Assembly: GCF_022869005.1 (NCBI RefSeq)
Contig: NZ_JALIEA010000007.1
Location: 43,110 to 107,109, forward strand
Direction of reading: 5' to 3'
Length of the DNA: 64,000 bases
DNA from: Corynebacterium kalidii
GTDB taxonomy: Bacteria > Actinomycetota > Actinomycetes > Mycobacteriales > Mycobacteriaceae
The notes beneath the pieces were generated by a model. It had not been told where the DNA came from. It did no database searches and saw only the letters and a list, made by a program, of their open reading frames with translations. Below, piece by piece: positions 18,287 to 28,644 of the stretch (positions are counted from its first letter, which is position 1; the number at the start of each line of letters is the position of its first letter). Position numbers and translations under genes: made by a program.

Positions 18287-19990
18287 CTACCGCTTCCGGT
18301 TGCGCAGGATGTGGCGCAGCAGCGAATCGGTCGACGGGTCCCCGGTGTCGACGTCGGAGGAGTCGGTGTTGTTGCCCAGCAGGGGAAGCAGTTCGTTGGC
18401 CTGCTTCTTGCCGAGCTCCACACCCCACTGGTCGAAGCTGTTGATGCCCCAGACCACACCCTGCACGAAGCAGATGTGCTCGTAGAGGGCGATCAGCGAG
18501 CCCAGCGTGCGCGGCGTCAGCTTGTCGGCGATGATCGTGGTCGACGGACGGTTGCCCGGCATGACCTTGTGCGGGATGAGCGCCTCGTCCACGCCCTCCT
18601 CACGCAGTTCCTCGGCGGTCTTGCCGAAGGCCATCACCCGCGACTGGGCCAGCAGGTTCGACAGCAGCATGTCGTGCATGCTGGTCTCCCCGTCGGAACT
18701 GCGGTGGTCGGTGTGCGGGTTGACGAACCCGATGAAGTCCGCGGGGATCAGGTGGGTCCCCTGGTGGATGAGCTGCATGAACGCGTGCTGACCGTTGGTG
18801 CCTGCCTCACCCCAGTAGACCTCGCCGGTCTCCACGGTGGTGAGTTCCCCGTCGATGCGGACGGACTTGCCGTTGGACTCCATCATCAGCTGCTGGAGGT
18901 AGGCAGGGAACCGGCTGAGGTCCTGCGAGTACGGCAGCACCACGTGGGACTGGGAGTTCAGCACCGAGGTGTACCAGACCCCGAGCAGTCCCATCAGGAC
19001 CGGCGCGTTCATCTCCAGGGGCTCGGAGTAGAAGTGGTTGTCCACGTCGTGGAAACCGGCGACGAACTCCATGAAGTCCCGCGGCCCGATCGCGGCCATC
19101 AGCGACAGGCCGATCGCCGAGTCCACGGAGAACCGTCCGCCGACCCAGTCCCAGAAGCCGAACATGTTGCGGGTGTCGATGCCGAACTTCGCGACCTCGT
19201 CCGCATTCGTCGACACCGCGACGAAGTGCCTGGCCACGGCATCGGTCACCACGGCCTCGTCGTCGGTGTCGAGGCCCGTCCGCTTCAACTCGGTGAGCAG
19301 CCACCGCTTCGCGCTGTGGGCGTTGGCCAGGGTCTCCGAGGTGGTGAATGTCTTCGAGGAGACGACGAACAGGGTCGACTCCGGATCGAGGCCGTCCAGC
19401 GTGGCGGTGATGTCCGCCGGGTCGACGTTGGAGACGAAGTACGGGGTGATGCCCGCGGTGCAGTACTCGCGCAGTGCCTGCGCCGCCATCGACGGGCCGA
19501 GGTCGGAGCCGCCGATGCCGATGTTCACCACGTTCTTGATCGTGTGGTTCGTGGCACCCCGCCACTCACCGCTGCGCAGGGCCTTGGCCAGCTCCCGCAT
19601 CCGGTCGAGGGTGTGGTGGACGTCGGCGGCGACGTCCTGCCCGTCGACACTGAGGTCCTGGTCGATGGGCACGCGCAACCCGGTGTGCAGCGCCGCGCGG
19701 TCTTCGGTGGTGTTCACGTGCTCACCGTTGAACAGTGCCTGCCGGTACTGCTCGATCCCCTTCGCCCGGGCCACGTTGAGCAGCAGGCGCACGGTGTTCT
19801 CGTCGACGAGGTTCTTCGAGAGGTCGACGTGCAGCGGTCCGACGTCGAACGTCATGTCGCCGGCCCGGCCCGGGTCCTCACGGAAGAGGTCCTTCAGGGT
19901 GGTCCCCTTGAACCGCGTCGCGTGGGCGACCAGTGCCTGCCACTCCGGCGTCTTCGTCACAGGGGTGGGGTTCGGGACGGTGAAAGTCAC
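18287..19990 (-). CDS. pgi: Glucose-6-phosphate isomerase
   Basis: A 567-residue protein of normal length for PGI. Signature segments are [18 protein letters not shown] near residue 160, [13 protein letters not shown] near 210, [13 protein letters not shown] near 275, [14 protein letters not shown] with the catalytic Glu/His region near 360-390, and [13 protein letters not shown] near 510. It interconverts glucose 6-phosphate and fructose 6-phosphate in the cytosol. The start is GTG 19990 ([12 protein letters not shown]), with AAAGGGCGT upstream; an earlier ATG at 20041 would nearly reach hisN and lacks a good site. The gene opens a unit that includes the Mrr-like gene. Confidence 0.96.
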   Translation of the reverse strand: MTFTVPNPTPVTKTPEWQALVAHATRFKGTTLKDLFREDPGRAGDMTFDVGPLHVDLSKNLVDENTVRLLLNVARAKGIEQYRQALFNGEHVNTTEDRAALHTGLRVPIDQDLSVDGQDVAADVHHTLDRMRELAKALRSGEWRGATNHTIKNVVNIGIGGSDLGPSMAAQALREYCTAGITPYFVSNVDPADITATLDGLDPESTLFVVSSKTFTTSETLANAHSAKRWLLTELKRTGLDTDDEAVVTDAVARHFVAVSTNADEVAKFGIDTRNMFGFWDWVGGRFSVDSAIGLSLMAAIGPRDFMEFVAGFHDVDNHFYSEPLEMNAPVLMGLLGVWYTSVLNSQSHVVLPYSQDLSRFPAYLQQLMMESNGKSVRIDGELTTVETGEVYWGEAGTNGQHAFMQLIHQGTHLIPADFIGFVNPHTDHRSSDGETSMHDMLLSNLLAQSRVMAFGKTAEELREEGVDEALIPHKVMPGNRPSTTIIADKLTPRTLGSLIALYEHICFVQGVVWGINSFDQWGVELGKKQANELLPLLGNNTDSSDVDTGDPSTDSLLRHILRNRKR

Positions 19991-20053
19991 AGCTGACGCC
20001 CTTTCGAGGATCCGGTGTCGGTAGTCGTTCTCGCTGTCCACGGTAGCGGAAAA

Positions 20054-20920
20054 TCAGGGGGCGGGGTGCCGCGGAGTGCCCGGTTCCGGCGTCAGGGCGG
20101 AGAGGACGCGCTCCTGCAGCAGCCCGTTGCTCGCCACGGCCGAGCCGCCGTACGGGCCGGGGGTCCCGTCGAGGGCGGTGAACCGGCCGCCGGCCTCCCG
20201 GACGAGGATGTCCAGGGCGGCCAGGTCCCAGAGGTTGACCTCCGGCTCCGCGGCGACGTCCACCGCCCCCTCGGCCACCATGCAGTAGGACCAGAAGTCG
20301 CCGAATCCCCGCAGCCGCCACGACTCGTCCGTCAGGGCGATGAGCCGGTCACGCAGACCCAGCTCCTGCCATCCCCCCAACGAGGACAGGGACACCGAGC
20401 AGTCCGCCAGGTCCGCGACCTTCGAGACCGCGATGCGACGGGCCTCACCGGTGTTGAACACGGCCCAGGCGCCCATGCCCTCGGCGGCCCACCACCGCCG
20501 GGCCAGGCCCGGTGCGGAGACCACCCCGACGACGGGGGTGCCGTCCACGACCAGGGAGATCAGCGTCGCCCACACCGGCACGCCCCGCACGAAGTTCTTC
20601 GTCCCGTCGATCGGGTCGATCACCCACTGGCGGCCCGTCTTCGCCGAGTCCCCGGTGTCCCCGCCGAACTCCTCGCCCAGCACGGCGTCGTCGGGACGGC
20701 GGGTCGACAGCACCTCGCGCAGCTGCCGCTCCACCTCGGTGTCGGCGTCGGACACCGGGGTCAGGTCGGGTTTGGTGGTGATCTCCAGGTCCCCGGCGCC
20801 GAAGCGGTCCAGGGTGACCTTGTCGGCGACGTCGGCGAGGGACAACGCCAGCGTCAGGTCGTCGGAGTAGTCGGGGGTGCCGGTCGAGTCAGGGTTCGCT
20901 TCAGGGCTCGGTGCGCTCAT
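20054..20920 (-). CDS. hisN: Histidinol-phosphatase, IMPase-superfamily HisN
   Basis: A 288-residue IMPase-fold enzyme with LGEEFGG (motif 1), [19 protein letters not shown] (motif 2) and [19 protein letters not shown] (motif 3). The N-terminal text [35 protein letters not shown] pattern and the W-D-L-A-A motif follow the actinobacterial HisN proteins that dephosphorylate histidinol phosphate. The start ATG 20920 overlaps the TGA of the upstream paralogue by four bases (ATGA), so the two are translated together. A true inositol monophosphatase is the alternative. Confidence 0.82.
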   Translation of the reverse strand: MSAPSPEANPDSTGTPDYSDDLTLALSLADVADKVTLDRFGAGDLEITTKPDLTPVSDADTEVERQLREVLSTRRPDDAVLGEEFGGDTGDSAKTGRQWVIDPIDGTKNFVRGVPVWATLISLVVDGTPVVGVVSAPGLARRWWAAEGMGAWAVFNTGEARRIAVSKVADLADCSVSLSSLGGWQELGLRDRLIALTDESWRLRGFGDFWSYCMVAEGAVDVAAEPEVNLWDLAALDILVREAGGRFTALDGTPGPYGGSAVASNGLLQERVLSALTPEPGTPRHPAP

Positions 20921-21762
20921 GGCTCCAAGGATAGGGTCTCCACGACATGTCCGACACTGGAGGGGGAGCCGGCCACCGACCACAGCTTCCCGCCTGCGCT
21001 GACCCGCTCACACCGCCCGCCGGCGCCCTCGATCAACGCGCGGCCGGGCAGCAGGTCCCACGGCAGCACGCTGTGCTGGAACCAGCAGGCCCCGTTCCCC
21101 GCCGCCACGCCGGCCATGTCCACCGACGCAGAACCGTTGAACCGGACCGTCGCGAAATCCTGGACCGTGCCGGTGAACACCCGGTTCAGCTCCGGGGCCG
21201 CGATGTCGGTGGGGTGCAGGTAGCCGCTGAGGCAGGACTTCTCCGGGGGGAGGTCCGGCAGCGTACCGACCGGCGCGCCGTCCAGCGTGGTGGGGACGTC
21301 GGGGCCGCCGAACCAGGTGTAGCCCATCGCGGGACGGTGCACCGCGCCGAAATGCAGCTTCTCCGGGTCCTCCGGGTCACCGTCGACCAGGGCCAACGCC
21401 GAGCACCAGTAGTCGGAGCCGGTGGTGAAGTTGTAGGTGCCGTCCACCGGGTCGATCACCCAGGTACGTCCCGACGCCGACTCGGCGGACGCGCCCTCCT
21501 CGCCGAGCAGACCGTCCTGCGGGCGCAGCGTGCGCAGCACCTCGGCGACGAAGTCCTCGGCCGCGCGGTCGGCGGCGGTCACCACGTCGGACACCGAGGT
21601 CTTGAACTCCGTGGTGACACCGGCCTCGCGCATCCGCCACGCCAGGCGCCCGGCGTTGTAGACGAGGGCCTGGGCGAGGGTGCCGTCGTCGTCACGGTCA
21701 TGGGAGATGATGAACGTCTTCGTGATGGCCTGCAGTGCGTCTGCCGGGATGGGGGAGTTCAT
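20917..21762 (-). CDS. Inositol-monophosphatase-family phosphatase (HisN paralogue)
   Basis: A 281-residue IMPase-fold protein with [10 protein letters not shown] (motif 1), [23 protein letters not shown] (motif 2) and [17 protein letters not shown] (motif 3). All metal ligands seem present. The PVDGTYNF form and C-terminal region differ from HisN next to it, so it is a paralogue with its own substrate; inositol-1-phosphate or a related sugar phosphate are candidates. ATG 21762 (MNSPIPAD) is preferred over one three codons earlier. It is divergent from prfB, with 63 bases between the starts. Confidence 0.78.
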   Translation of the reverse strand: MNSPIPADALQAITKTFIISHDRDDDGTLAQALVYNAGRLAWRMREAGVTTEFKTSVSDVVTAADRAAEDFVAEVLRTLRPQDGLLGEEGASAESASGRTWVIDPVDGTYNFTTGSDYWCSALALVDGDPEDPEKLHFGAVHRPAMGYTWFGGPDVPTTLDGAPVGTLPDLPPEKSCLSGYLHPTDIAAPELNRVFTGTVQDFATVRFNGSASVDMAGVAAGNGACWFQHSVLPWDLLPGRALIEGAGGRCERVSAGGKLWSVAGSPSSVGHVVETLSLEP

Positions 21763-21825
21763 GCGTCCCATTGTGCACGGGGTCCGCCCCCGGTGCCGAG
21801 CCCGGGGTGAGTAGACTGGACGACC

Positions 21826-22950
21826 ATGCAGCCCGATGTGATCTCCGCGATCGACGACCTCGACTCCACCCTCACCACCATCGAGAAGGTGCTCGACCTG
21901 GACGAGCTGGAGTCACGCGCACGCGAACTCGAGGACCAGGCCGCCGACCCGTCACTGTGGGACGACCCCGACCACGCGCAGCAGGTCACCAGCCAGCTCA
22001 GCCACGTCCAGGCGCGCCTGAAGAAGGTGCGCGGACTGCGCGACCGGCTCAACGACCTGCCCGTGATGTACGAGATGGCCGAGGAGTCCGAAGGCGACGA
22101 AGCCGCCGAGGCCACCGAACTCGCCGACGCCGAACTCTCCGACCTGCGGGAGGAGATCGACTCCCTCGAGGTCACCACCATGCTCTCCGGCGAGTACGAC
22201 GCCCGCGAGGCCGTGGTGAACATCCGCTCCGCCGCCGGTGGCGTCGACGCCGCGGACTGGGCGGAGATGCTCATGCGCATGTACACCCGCTGGGCGGAGA
22301 AGAGCGGGCACAAGGTCGAGGTCTACGACATCTCCTACGCGGAGGAGGCGGGCATCAAGTCCGCGACCTTCGTCGTCCACGGCGACTACATGTACGGCAC
22401 CCTGTCGGTGGAGCAGGGGACCCACCGCCTGGTGCGCATCAGCCCCTTCGACAACCAGGGACGCCGCCAGACCTCCTTCGCCGAGGTGGAGGTGCTGCCC
22501 GTGGTCGAGACATCCGACCACGTCGACATCGACGACAACGACGTGCGCGTGGACGTCTACCGCTCGTCCGGCCCCGGCGGGCAGTCGGTGAACACCACCG
22601 ACTCCGCGGTACGGCTGACGCACATCCCCACCGGCATCGTCGTGACCTGCCAGAACGAGAAGTCGCAGATCCAGAACAAGGCGTCCGCCATGCGGGTGCT
22701 CGCCGCGAAACTGCTGGAGCGTAAGCGCCAGGAGGAGGCCGCGGAGATGGACGCCCTGCGCGGCGACGGGTCGAACTCCTGGGGCAACCAGATGCGGTCC
22801 TACGTGCTGCACCCGTACCAGATGGTCAAGGACCTGCGGACGAACTTCGAGGTCAACGACCCCTCCAAGGTGCTCGACGGCGGGATCGACGGGCTGCTCG
22901 AAGCCGGGATTCGTTGGCGGATGGCCGAGCAGCAGGGCGACGACGCCTAG
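21826..22950 (+). CDS. prfB: Peptide chain release factor 2
   Basis: A 374-residue class I release factor. The stop-codon reading motif SPF is present ([15 protein letters not shown]) and the catalytic GGQ lies in [18 protein letters not shown], so it is RF2 (UGA/UAA). The reading frame is continuous from ATG 21826; the programmed +1 frameshift of E. coli prfB is absent, as usual in Actinobacteria. In many corynebacteria and mycobacteria prfB is close to ftsE; here about 5 kb lies between. Confidence 0.96.
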   Translation: MQPDVISAIDDLDSTLTTIEKVLDLDELESRARELEDQAADPSLWDDPDHAQQVTSQLSHVQARLKKVRGLRDRLNDLPVMYEMAEESEGDEAAEATELADAELSDLREEIDSLEVTTMLSGEYDAREAVVNIRSAAGGVDAADWAEMLMRMYTRWAEKSGHKVEVYDISYAEEAGIKSATFVVHGDYMYGTLSVEQGTHRLVRISPFDNQGRRQTSFAEVEVLPVVETSDHVDIDDNDVRVDVYRSSGPGGQSVNTTDSAVRLTHIPTGIVVTCQNEKSQIQNKASAMRVLAAKLLERKRQEEAAEMDALRGDGSNSWGNQMRSYVLHPYQMVKDLRTNFEVNDPSKVLDGGIDGLLEAGIRWRMAEQQGDDA

Positions 22951-23423
22951 GGTCTCTGCACCCCGGGGGGTCGCGTGTGCGGGGGAGGGGACCGGGGCCG
23001 CCCCTTGTCGAACCGGCGGGACTGTGCCATGATCGACGGGCCCGGAGCGACGATGCCCCGGGCCCAGAGACCACCGACGGGTCGGATCCCGGACAAGCAG
23101 CTTGAGGAGAGCGGCATGAAAGCGAAGCATCTACCGGTGCTGTCGACGCTGCACGCCTCCTTTTCGCAGTGGCCGCTATCGAGCAGCCACCGCAGCCTCC
23201 AGCGCTGCCGCTGACTCCCACCCGTTTTCCCCGGGCGGGGCGTCAGTGCCCCGTCCGGATGACCGTCACGTGAGTACGCCCCGGGTATGCCCCGGTTTTC
23301 CCTGGGTTTCCCCTGGTTTCCCTGGAACCTCACTCCGCGACCCTGCCGCCGACGGCAGGGGCGACCGAACGCCCCGGACGCGCACCTGACTCCGCCGCCC
23401 TTTCACCAGAAAGGACGACCATC
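22951..23423 (+). other. Structured leader region between prfB and rtcB
   Basis: The 473 bases contain no long gene but several ordered elements. First an 8-bp inverted repeat GGGCCCGG/CCGGGCCC (23038-23045 and 23058-23065), then a 32-codon small open frame (23116-23214). Next comes a stem GGCGGGGC/GCCCCGTC with one G-U pair near 23235-23256, a run of near-repeats of TTTCCCTGG (about 23293-23330), and a perfect 8-bp stem CCCTGCCG/CGGCAGGG with a CCGA loop at 23341-23360. The rtcB ribosome site AGAAAGGA follows. This layout suggests a regulated leader for rtcB. Confidence 0.5.
23116..23214 (+). CDS. Possible 32-residue leader peptide upstream of rtcB
   Basis: ATG 23116 has a good ribosome site (GAGGAG seven bases upstream) and the frame closes at TGA 23214. 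The peptide begins MKAKHLPVLSTLHASFSQWP and ends in a segment with three consecutive serines followed by HRSLQRCR. It is Ser-, Leu-, Arg- and His-rich and has no membrane segment. I do not recognise it. The position, strong ribosome site and downstream hairpins would fit a regulatory leader peptide, but a chance frame cannot be excluded. Confidence 0.4.
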   Translation: MKAKHLPVLSTLHASFSQWPLSSSHRSLQRCR

Positions 23424-24624
23424 ATGACCACTGACTCCGTCGACGTACCGGGGGTCACGCTGAAGGAGAACAAGCTCCTCAGCTTCGCCTCCGAGGTCGA
23501 CGACAACACCCTCGACCAGGCGCGCCAGCTCGCCGGCATGCCCTTCGTCTTCCCCCACGTCGCCCTGATGCCCGACGCGCACTTCGGCAAGGGCTCCTCC
23601 GTCGGCACCGTCTTCGGGACGCACCGCGCGGTGATCCCCGCCGCCGTCGGCGTGGACATCGGCTGCGGGATGATCGGCGTGAGGACCTCCTTCACCGCCG
23701 CTGACCTCGACGGACACGACCTCACCGAGTTGCGCGACGCCATCGAGCGCACCATCCCGCTGTCCCCCGGGGCGGTACAACGGCTGGGACCTGGGCAGCT
23801 CGGCGGAGGCCCGGACCCGGGAGCTCGCGCAGCACGCCGAGAAGACCGGGGTGGACCTGGGGCACTCGCCGAAGTGGCGTCAGCAGCTGGGTTCGCTCGG
23901 CGGCGGCAACCACTTCATCGAGCTCTGCCTCGACGAGGAGGAGCGGGTGTGGATGTTCCTGCACTCCGGGTCGCGCGGGGTCGGCAACAAGATCGCCCAG
24001 AAGCACATCAAGGCCGCCCAGCGGTTGATGCGCACATTCTGGGTGCAGCTGCCCGACGACGACCTGGCCTACCTCCCGGAGGGGACCCCGGAGTTCGACG
24101 CCTACCTGCGCGATCTCGCGTGGGCCCAGCGGTTCGCCTGGTTGAACCGTGAGGAGATGATGGACAGGTTCTCCCGGCTGCTCGGTGAATGGGTCGGACA
24201 GCCCGTGGAGGAGACCGAGAGGATCAACTGCCACCACAACTACACGGTCAAGGAACGGCACTACGGCCGCACGGTGTGGCTGACCCGGAAGGGTGCGGTC
24301 CGCGCCGACGAGGGTGTCAAGGCACTGATCCCCGGCTCGATGGGGACGGCGTCCTATGTGGTCGAGGGGCGTGGATTCGCACCCGGGCTGCGCTCCGCTC
24401 CCCACGGTGCGGGACGGCGATTCTCCCGGAACCAGGCGCGGAAGCGCTTCAGCGCGGACGACCTGGACGCCCGGATGGACGGCATCGTCTACCGTCCCGG
24501 CGACGCGTTCGTCGACGAGATCCCCGACGCCTACAAGGACATCGACGTGGTCATGGCCGACGCCGAGCCCCTGGTGACGGTGCTGCACAAGCTGCGCCAG
24601 GTGATGAACGTCAAGGGGACGTAG
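23424..24624 (+). pseudogene. rtcB: RtcB-type RNA ligase with an apparent 1-base frameshift
   Basis: The N-terminal 115 residues from ATG 23424 are in one frame (LMPDAHFGKGSSVG, VGVDIGCGMIGVRT) up to IPLSPG. The rest (RYNGWDLGSSAEARTRELA..., GGGNHFIEL, HSGSRGVGN, CHHNYTV, GSMGTASYVVEGRG, SAPHGAGRRFSR) is in the next frame and runs to TAG 24624. The shift falls in the run CCCCCGGGG at about 23764-23772; removing one G restores a 399-residue protein with every metal and active-site motif, including the guanylated His of HGAGR. RtcB joins 2',3'-cyclic phosphate or 3'-phosphate RNA ends to 5'-OH ends using GTP and Mn2+. It could be a sequencing error, a true null allele or programmed slippage. 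Confidence 0.85.
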
Positions 24625-24671
24625 GGGCCGCCACCGGGGCCGGGGAGGTGGGGACGAGGGGGGACGTGGCC

Positions 24672-25544
24672 TCAGGTGAGGCTGAAGCCGCCGTCGCTGG
24701 TCAGCACCTGGCCGACGATCCAGGCACCGTCCTGAGTCGACAACCAGCCGATCAGATGCGCAGGGTCGTCAGGGACGCCGACCCGCCCGAAGGGCAGTGA
24801 AGTGAATCGTTCGTCGAGCGCATCCAGGTCCCGGTCGCTGGTGTCGGCATCAAGATAGCCGGTGTTCACGGGGCCGGGATTGACGGTGTTCAGCACGATG
24901 CCGAGGCGCATCAGTTCCGCGGCGACAGTCTTCGTCACTCCGGCGAGTGCCGCTTTGCTGGTGGCGTAGGCGACCTCACCGGGCATCGGCCCATCGAGCT
25001 GGCCGGAGGTCATCCAGAAAACACGGCCGACCGGCTCGTCGAAAGGCCCTCTGGACGGTACCGGTTCGCCGGGACGCGCCGGGTGTTCTGTCCTGGCACC
25101 TGACTTCCGGCGGGCGAATTCCGCGGTGAGTAGCAGTGAAGAGCGGGTGTTGGTGTTCCAGAATGCGTCGAGACGGTCCGCGGTCATGTCAAGGATGCTG
25201 CCGTCATCACCGCTGCGGGCGTGGTTGCAGACCAGAATGTCCAGCTGTCCGGTGAGGGCGAATGCGGCGTCGAGTACGGCGTCGATGTTCGCCGCATCGG
25301 ATAAATCTGCGGGAACGTCGGAGAAGAGTGCGTCGCCGGAGAGGGAGGAGCGGACTCCGTCCCGGACCGCGTCCAGATCATCCCCGCCCCACGGGAGACG
25401 AAGGTCATGGTCCCTGTGGTGGTGAATGACCACATTCGCGCCTAGAGCAGCGAGTGTCCGGGCGACACCGAATCCGATGCCGCGCCGTCGGGAGACACCG
25501 GTGACGAGCGCGGTTTTACCTGCTAAGGGAAGACGGCCGGTCAT
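24672..25544 (-). CDS. Short-chain dehydrogenase/reductase
   Basis: A 290-residue SDR. The cofactor motif TGVSRRRGIGFGVA is at about residues 15-28 (TGxxxGIG pattern), VCNHAR replaces the usual NNAG near 105, and the catalytic Tyr-Lys is in YATSKAAL near 195 with an upstream Ser in VFWMTSG. The C-terminus GQVLTSDGGFSLT matches classical FabG-like SDRs. An insertion around residues 150-170 (KSGARTEHPARPGEP) is unusual. Substrate unknown. Its ATG overlaps the methyltransferase stop (ATGA), so it ends an AbgT-methyltransferase-SDR unit. Confidence 0.82.
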   Translation of the reverse strand: MTGRLPLAGKTALVTGVSRRRGIGFGVARTLAALGANVVIHHHRDHDLRLPWGGDDLDAVRDGVRSSLSGDALFSDVPADLSDAANIDAVLDAAFALTGQLDILVCNHARSGDDGSILDMTADRLDAFWNTNTRSSLLLTAEFARRKSGARTEHPARPGEPVPSRGPFDEPVGRVFWMTSGQLDGPMPGEVAYATSKAALAGVTKTVAAELMRLGIVLNTVNPGPVNTGYLDADTSDRDLDALDERFTSLPFGRVGVPDDPAHLIGWLSTQDGAWIVGQVLTSDGGFSLT

Positions 25545-26191
25545 GGGGCCGAGTGTAGCTGACGAGGTGGTCCTGCCTTGACCGCGGTGATCTCACCGTG
25601 GGCACGGCCCGGACGCCCGGGCCTCTCCGCCGCGTGGGTGACGGTGAACCCGGCGTCCTCGACGAGCGACACCAGGGCGGGGACGGGCCAGTAGTAGGCG
25701 GGGGCCACGGCATGGTCGAACACGGTCCGGGTCCCGGCGGTGAAGAAGCCGAGCAGCAGACCACCGCCGGTTCGCAGGCACCGGGCGAACTCGGCCAGTG
25801 CTGCGTCGATGCCGGCCGGCGGGAGGTGGATCAGCGAATACCAGGCGAGGATCCCGCCGAGGGAACCGGGAGCGACACCGAGGTCCCGGGCCTGCCCGAG
25901 ACGGTAGGGGACCTCCGGATAGGTCTGCCGGGCCAGGTCGATGAACTCCGGCACCGGGTCCACCCCTTCGACATCGACGCCGCGGCTGTGCAACCAGTGG
26001 GTCCACTGTCCGGGACCGCACCCCACGTCGACGAGCGGACCGTCCATCCGGTGCGCCCAGGTGCCGACGAGACGGAGGTCCGCCTCCTCTGCATGGCTGA
26101 TGCGGCCGACGGCGTCGACGTACTCGTCGGCCCGGGCACCGTAGGCGGATGCCACCGGGTCGGACGTGGGGTCGGGTATCGGGTCGGTCAT
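25541..26191 (-). CDS. SAM-dependent class I methyltransferase
   Basis: A 216-residue protein with the Rossmann SAM-binding motif LVDVGCGPGQWTHWL near residue 45, an acidic residue at the end of strand 2 (VEGVDPVPEF), and the motif-IV-like segment SLGGILAWYSLIHLPP. It resembles the UbiE/ubiquinone-type methyltransferase group; substrate not predictable. ATG 26191 (MTDPIPDP) is preferred over the ATG 14 codons upstream, which would overlap the AbgT stop. It sits 13 bases after the AbgT gene and overlaps the SDR start. Confidence 0.8.
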   Translation of the reverse strand: MTDPIPDPTSDPVASAYGARADEYVDAVGRISHAEEADLRLVGTWAHRMDGPLVDVGCGPGQWTHWLHSRGVDVEGVDPVPEFIDLARQTYPEVPYRLGQARDLGVAPGSLGGILAWYSLIHLPPAGIDAALAEFARCLRTGGGLLLGFFTAGTRTVFDHAVAPAYYWPVPALVSLVEDAGFTVTHAAERPGRPGRAHGEITAVKAGPPRQLHSAP

Positions 26192-26204
26192 GGGGTCGTC
26201 GGCC

Positions 26205-27827
26205 TTAGTTCGCCGGGTATTCCATCGGGGCACCGGGGCCGAGGGGGATACCCAGCGCCCACCAGGCCAGGAAGAACAGGAACCAGCCGACCAGCATCGC
26301 CATCGAGTACGGGATCGACATTGACAGCAGTGTCCCGAGGCCGGCCTTCCGGTAGTACCGGCTGAGGAAGGAGAAGGCGAGGGCGAAGTAGGGGCTCATC
26401 GGGGTGATGATGTTCGTGGTGGAGTCGCCGATGCGGAAGAGCATCTGGGTGACCTCGGGGGAGATGCCGACGTACATCATCATGGGCACGACCACCGGCG
26501 CCATCAGTGCCCACTGGGCTGAGCCGGAGGTGATCATCATGTTGAGCAGGCACACCATCACGAGGAACCCGGTGAACAGCACCACCGGCGGCAGGTCCCA
26601 GGTCTGCAGCAGCTCACTGCCCTTGATGGACAGGAACTGGCCCAGGTTGGACCACTGGAACCACGCCAGGAACTGTGACACAGCGAAGAACAGGACCATC
26701 ATCGGCAGCAGGGTCTTCAGCCCCCGCACCATGAACTCCGGGATGTCGGAGGCCGAGGTCACGGAGCCGACGGCCACGCCGTAGACGGTGCCGAGCAGGA
26801 AGAACCCGAGGGCGATGGGCACGGCGATGTCGGTGATCAGGGGACTGTCCATCACCGAGCCGCCCTCGCCCTGCAGCGGGGACCCGGAGACGAAGAGCAG
26901 GGCGAAGTAGACCGCCAGTCCCACGAGGCTGACGAGGCCGGTGATCCTCAGGCCCCGGACCTCCGCCTCCTTGAGGGTCAGGTCGGTGGTCTCGTTGCCG
27001 TCCTCGTCGGTGAAGGCGACCTCGTCGTAGTTGACGTGGTCGTGGTCCACCAGCTGGTGGATGCGCCTGTTCATGAAGAGTTCGGTGAGCAGCGTGATGA
27101 TCACGGCCAGCACGACGGCGGAGGCCATCACGAAGAAGTAGTTGGCGAGGGGGTTCACCACGTAGTCGGGGTCGACGATCTGCGCGGCGGAGGTGGACAG
27201 CCCTGACAGCAGGACGTCGGTGATGTTGAGGACGAGGGAGGAGTTGAATCCGCCGGAGGACGCTACGAAGGCCACCATAGCGCCGACGATGGGGGAGCGC
27301 CCGATGGCGTGGAAGGCCATGGCGCCGAGGGGGATGACGATGACGTAGACCGCGTCGGACGCCACCGATCCGGTGACCCCGGCGAGGGCGACGGCGAAGG
27401 TCAGGGTCTTCGGGCCGGTCTTCGCCACCATCGCCCGCACCAGGGCGCTGATGAGCCCCGCGTACTCGGCGACGGCGACGCCGAGCATCACGGTGATGAT
27501 CACGCCCAGCGGCGGGAAGTCGGTGTAGTTGGTGACCACGCCTGTCACGATCTGGTGCAGGCCGTCGGTGGTCAGGAGGTTGGTCACCTCGACGGGGTCC
27601 CCGGACTGGGGGTCGGAGGCGGACCATCCGGCCAGTGATCCCAGCCAACTGATCACGAGGACGAGTCCGCCGAGGATGGCGAAGAGCCAGAACGGGTTGG
27701 GCAGTTTGTTGCCCAGCCATTCGATCCATCCGAGGAATCCGTGTGGTCTGGCCTTCCTTCCAGAGGCCTCTGGTGTGTGCGACGTCTCGACTGTGCCCGA
27801 CGGGGTCGGGGTCTCCTGTGGCGTCAT
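26205..27827 (-). CDS. AbgT-family transporter
   Basis: A 540-residue membrane protein with about 11-13 segments. It shows the AbgT features [22 protein letters not shown] at the N-terminus, [25 protein letters not shown], and the C-terminal [19 protein letters not shown] re-entrant loop. AbgT of E. coli imports p-aminobenzoyl-glutamate and MtrF of Neisseria is linked to sulfonamide and drug export; which applies here is unknown. ATG 27827 is used because the upstream 30 codons have no ribosome site. Divergent from ftsE. Confidence 0.87.
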   Translation of the reverse strand: MTPQETPTPSGTVETSHTPEASGRKARPHGFLGWIEWLGNKLPNPFWLFAILGGLVLVISWLGSLAGWSASDPQSGDPVEVTNLLTTDGLHQIVTGVVTNYTDFPPLGVIITVMLGVAVAEYAGLISALVRAMVAKTGPKTLTFAVALAGVTGSVASDAVYVIVIPLGAMAFHAIGRSPIVGAMVAFVASSGGFNSSLVLNITDVLLSGLSTSAAQIVDPDYVVNPLANYFFVMASAVVLAVIITLLTELFMNRRIHQLVDHDHVNYDEVAFTDEDGNETTDLTLKEAEVRGLRITGLVSLVGLAVYFALLFVSGSPLQGEGGSVMDSPLITDIAVPIALGFFLLGTVYGVAVGSVTSASDIPEFMVRGLKTLLPMMVLFFAVSQFLAWFQWSNLGQFLSIKGSELLQTWDLPPVVLFTGFLVMVCLLNMMITSGSAQWALMAPVVVPMMMYVGISPEVTQMLFRIGDSTTNIITPMSPYFALAFSFLSRYYRKAGLGTLLSMSIPYSMAMLVGWFLFFLAWWALGIPLGPGAPMEYPAN

Positions 27828-27940
27828 GGGGCAGCAGACTACCAACCTGGCAGGGGACGCGCAGGATATGCACAGAGATAGAATTGTCACACCAGCCACA
27901 TGCGTTTCTTTTGTCACAGATGGTCGGGTACGGTAGCGAC

Positions 27941-28630
<690 letters not shown>

Positions 28631-28644
28631 GAAGGAACACGACC

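Noticed and set aside
21826..21920. Programmed frameshift in prfB
   Set aside because: The frame is continuous from the start codon and no in-frame UGA with an upstream Shine-Dalgarno-like stimulator is present.
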